DNA from: Alphaproteobacteria bacterium
Lineage (GTDB): Bacteria; Pseudomonadota; Alphaproteobacteria; Rickettsiales; VGDC01
DNA: 5,922 nucleotides
NCBI GenBank assembly: GCA_016869895.1
Contig: VGDC01000136.1
Coordinates: forward strand, 1 to 5,922
Reading direction: 5' to 3'
Shown here: positions 4,713 to 5,922 of the stretch, one piece after another
Numbering within the stretch: the first letter of the stretch is position 1
How the letters are laid out: each line of letters opens with the position of its first letter
Notes under the pieces: generated by a model
Told to the model about the DNA's origin: nothing
The model's input: the letters and a program-made list of their open reading frames with translations, nothing else
Database searches by the model: none
Made by a program: the position numbers and the translations under genes

Positions 4713-5922
4713 TCAGCCGACGGACTGGCCGCTGGACTGTTGTTTGCCTTCATTCGACAAGGCTTTCAGCGTGTGCTTGAGCTGCTCGATGTCCTTGCTG
4801 TCGGTGACGACGAAGGGCAGGTTGTTGCCGGTATTCTTGGCAATATAGTCATCACGGTCAGCGAGCACGGCGACAAGGTTCGTCTTCGACTTCTGACGCC
4901 ATTCGGGAGTGGCGCGCTCATTGTTGTCGATGACATTCTTGCTGAACAGCAACTCGTTGTTGGGCAGGTCATAGCTGAGACCATCGCCGATCGCTTCATT
5001 GTTGCCATCCGGCGAGACCACGTTCTTGGACTTGCTGGGGTTCATGAAGTTATACACGATGGATTCCAGCAAGGTGTGGACGAAGGGGTTCGGGTTGTCC
5101 TTGTCGATGGCATCCTTGCCCGCTGCGATTTTGTCCACCACGGCAGCGATTTTGGATTCTGCATCCGCCGAATCACGGTTCACATAGACCACGCCCTGCG
5201 ATTCCAGCGCGGCCTGCAGCTTCTCGCTGACCTCGGTGGTACCGGTGACGAGGGTGAGACCCTTGCCATCGTTGCCTTTGCTGTCGTGTACGACCATCAG
5301 GTATTCGGCTTTCTCGCCGCCCTGACCATCGGAGGATTTGGTGAGCACGAGCTGGGTGGCCACGCCGCTGCTGTGGCGGTTCTCGATGATCTGATCCGCA
5401 GGCGGTTCGAAGGAGAACGGCATTTCATCGCTGCGGCTGTGCTTGTTCCACAGCGCCTCAAGGTTCTTATCCTTCAGGGTGGGCACCGCAAGGGAGATGA
5501 GGAAGCGTTCCGAATCAGCCATATCCGAGATGGGAAGCGGGTCGGTGTTCAGGCCTTCCTCTTCTTTCTTCAGACGCTGACGCAGCTGCACGGATTCCGG
5601 CGACAGTTCGGGATCGGTCAGGAAGTCTTCCGTGACCGTCAGCGAAGGCGCTTTGCCGACCACAGGGGTGACAGGCTCGTCATAGGCCTTCTCGTCGCTG
5701 CTGTTGGGCAGATAGATCATGCTCGAACGCAGGGTCGGACGGTCGATTTCGGATTTGTTCTCGATGTCGGTGAGAACCGAAGCCAGCGCGACGGGGCTGA
5801 TGACATCCGTATCATCCGAAGAGAGCTGCAGACCATCCGCCGATTTGAAGTTCTTGCGGACGTGCTCTGCCAGCATGGCATGTACTTCTTCAAGGCCTTC
5901 CGGCAGTTTTTCCTGCTCTGGG
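4713..5922 (-). CDS. hypothetical protein, at least 402 residues, N-terminus outside window
   Basis: I do not recognise this family. The frame is open to the window edge. An ATG exists at 5874-5876, but it has no good ribosome binding site and 15 further in-frame codons precede it (reading PEQEKLPEGLEEVHA), so the true start is probably beyond 5922. Residues below are numbered from that ATG. The protein is charged, has no cysteine and no obvious membrane segment. Residues 1-115 look partly disordered and acidic with a charged helix (LRQRLKKEEE, 98-107). Residues 165-260 look alpha/beta, with strand-like QLVLTK, EYLMVVHD, GLTLVTG and VVYVNRD and helices between. The C-terminal part (331-375: NLVAVLAD, LPFVVTD, IEQLKHTLKAL) has a strand-helix pattern like the downstream small protein. 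The tail is Ser/Gln rich. It is co-directional with the 116-residue gene, 17 nt apart. No function can be assigned. Confidence 0.8.
   Translation of the reverse strand, partial: PEQEKLPEGLEEVHAMLAEHVRKNFKSADGLQLSSDDTDVISPVALASVLTDIENKSEIDRPTLRSSMIYLPNSSDEKAYDEPVTPVVGKAPSLTVTEDFLTDPELSPESVQLRQRLKKEEEGLNTDPLPISDMADSERFLISLAVPTLKDKNLEALWNKHSRSDEMPFSFEPPADQIIENRHSSGVATQLVLTKSSDGQGGEKAEYLMVVHDSKGNDGKGLTLVTGTTEVSEKLQAALESQGVVYVNRDSADAESKIAAVVDKIAAGKDAIDKDNPNPFVHTLLESIVYNFMNPSKSKNVVSPDGNNEAIGDGLSYDLPNNELLFSKNVIDNNERATPEWRQKSKTNLVAVLADRDDYIAKNTGNNLPFVVTDSKDIEQLKHTLKALSNEGKQQSSGQSVG

Noticed and set aside
5874..5876. ATG as the start of the large minus-strand hypothetical gene
   Set aside because: The frame stays open through the window edge with protein-like sequence upstream, and no good ribosome binding site precedes this ATG, so it is more likely an internal methionine.

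Overview
The window looks like a piece of an alphaproteobacterial chromosome. The best taxonomic clue is the 3' part of a hemA-type 5-aminolevulinate synthase, the Shemin-pathway enzyme typical of Alphaproteobacteria among bacteria. The moderately GC-rich, densely coding layout fits. Nothing allows a genus assignment, and no mobile element, tRNA, rRNA or CRISPR is visible.

Layout: (1) 1-641, plus strand, the C-terminal half of 5-aminolevulinate synthase, cut by the window edge. (2) 642-711, a short gap with a weak promoter-like element, a small inverted repeat and a ribosome binding site. (3) 712-4273, plus strand, two overlapping paralogous genes. The first encodes a serralysin-like metzincin with an intact zinc site (HEFGHNLGLLH plus a Met-turn), an N-terminal hydrophobic segment and a degenerate RTX-like region. 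The second encodes a relative with the same overall order of parts, but the stretch carrying the zinc site and Met-turn is missing (about 50 residues shorter there), while its RTX-like repeats are better preserved. (4) 4295-4324, a strong hairpin with U-tracts on both strands, serving as terminator for the two converging transcription units. (5) 4345-5922, minus strand, two closely spaced genes of unknown function, the upstream one running off the window edge.

The main point of interest is the protease/pseudoprotease pair. The genes overlap by 11 nt, so the active enzyme and its catalytically dead paralogue are probably made together. Both have an N-terminal hydrophobic segment and a conserved cysteine pair, and neither has a visible serralysin-type C-terminal export motif. 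This suggests envelope-anchored or Sec-exported proteins rather than ordinary type I-secreted serralysins. A regulator, chaperone or scaffold role for the dead partner is inference. The hemA fragment and the minus-strand genes show no evident functional link to the pair.
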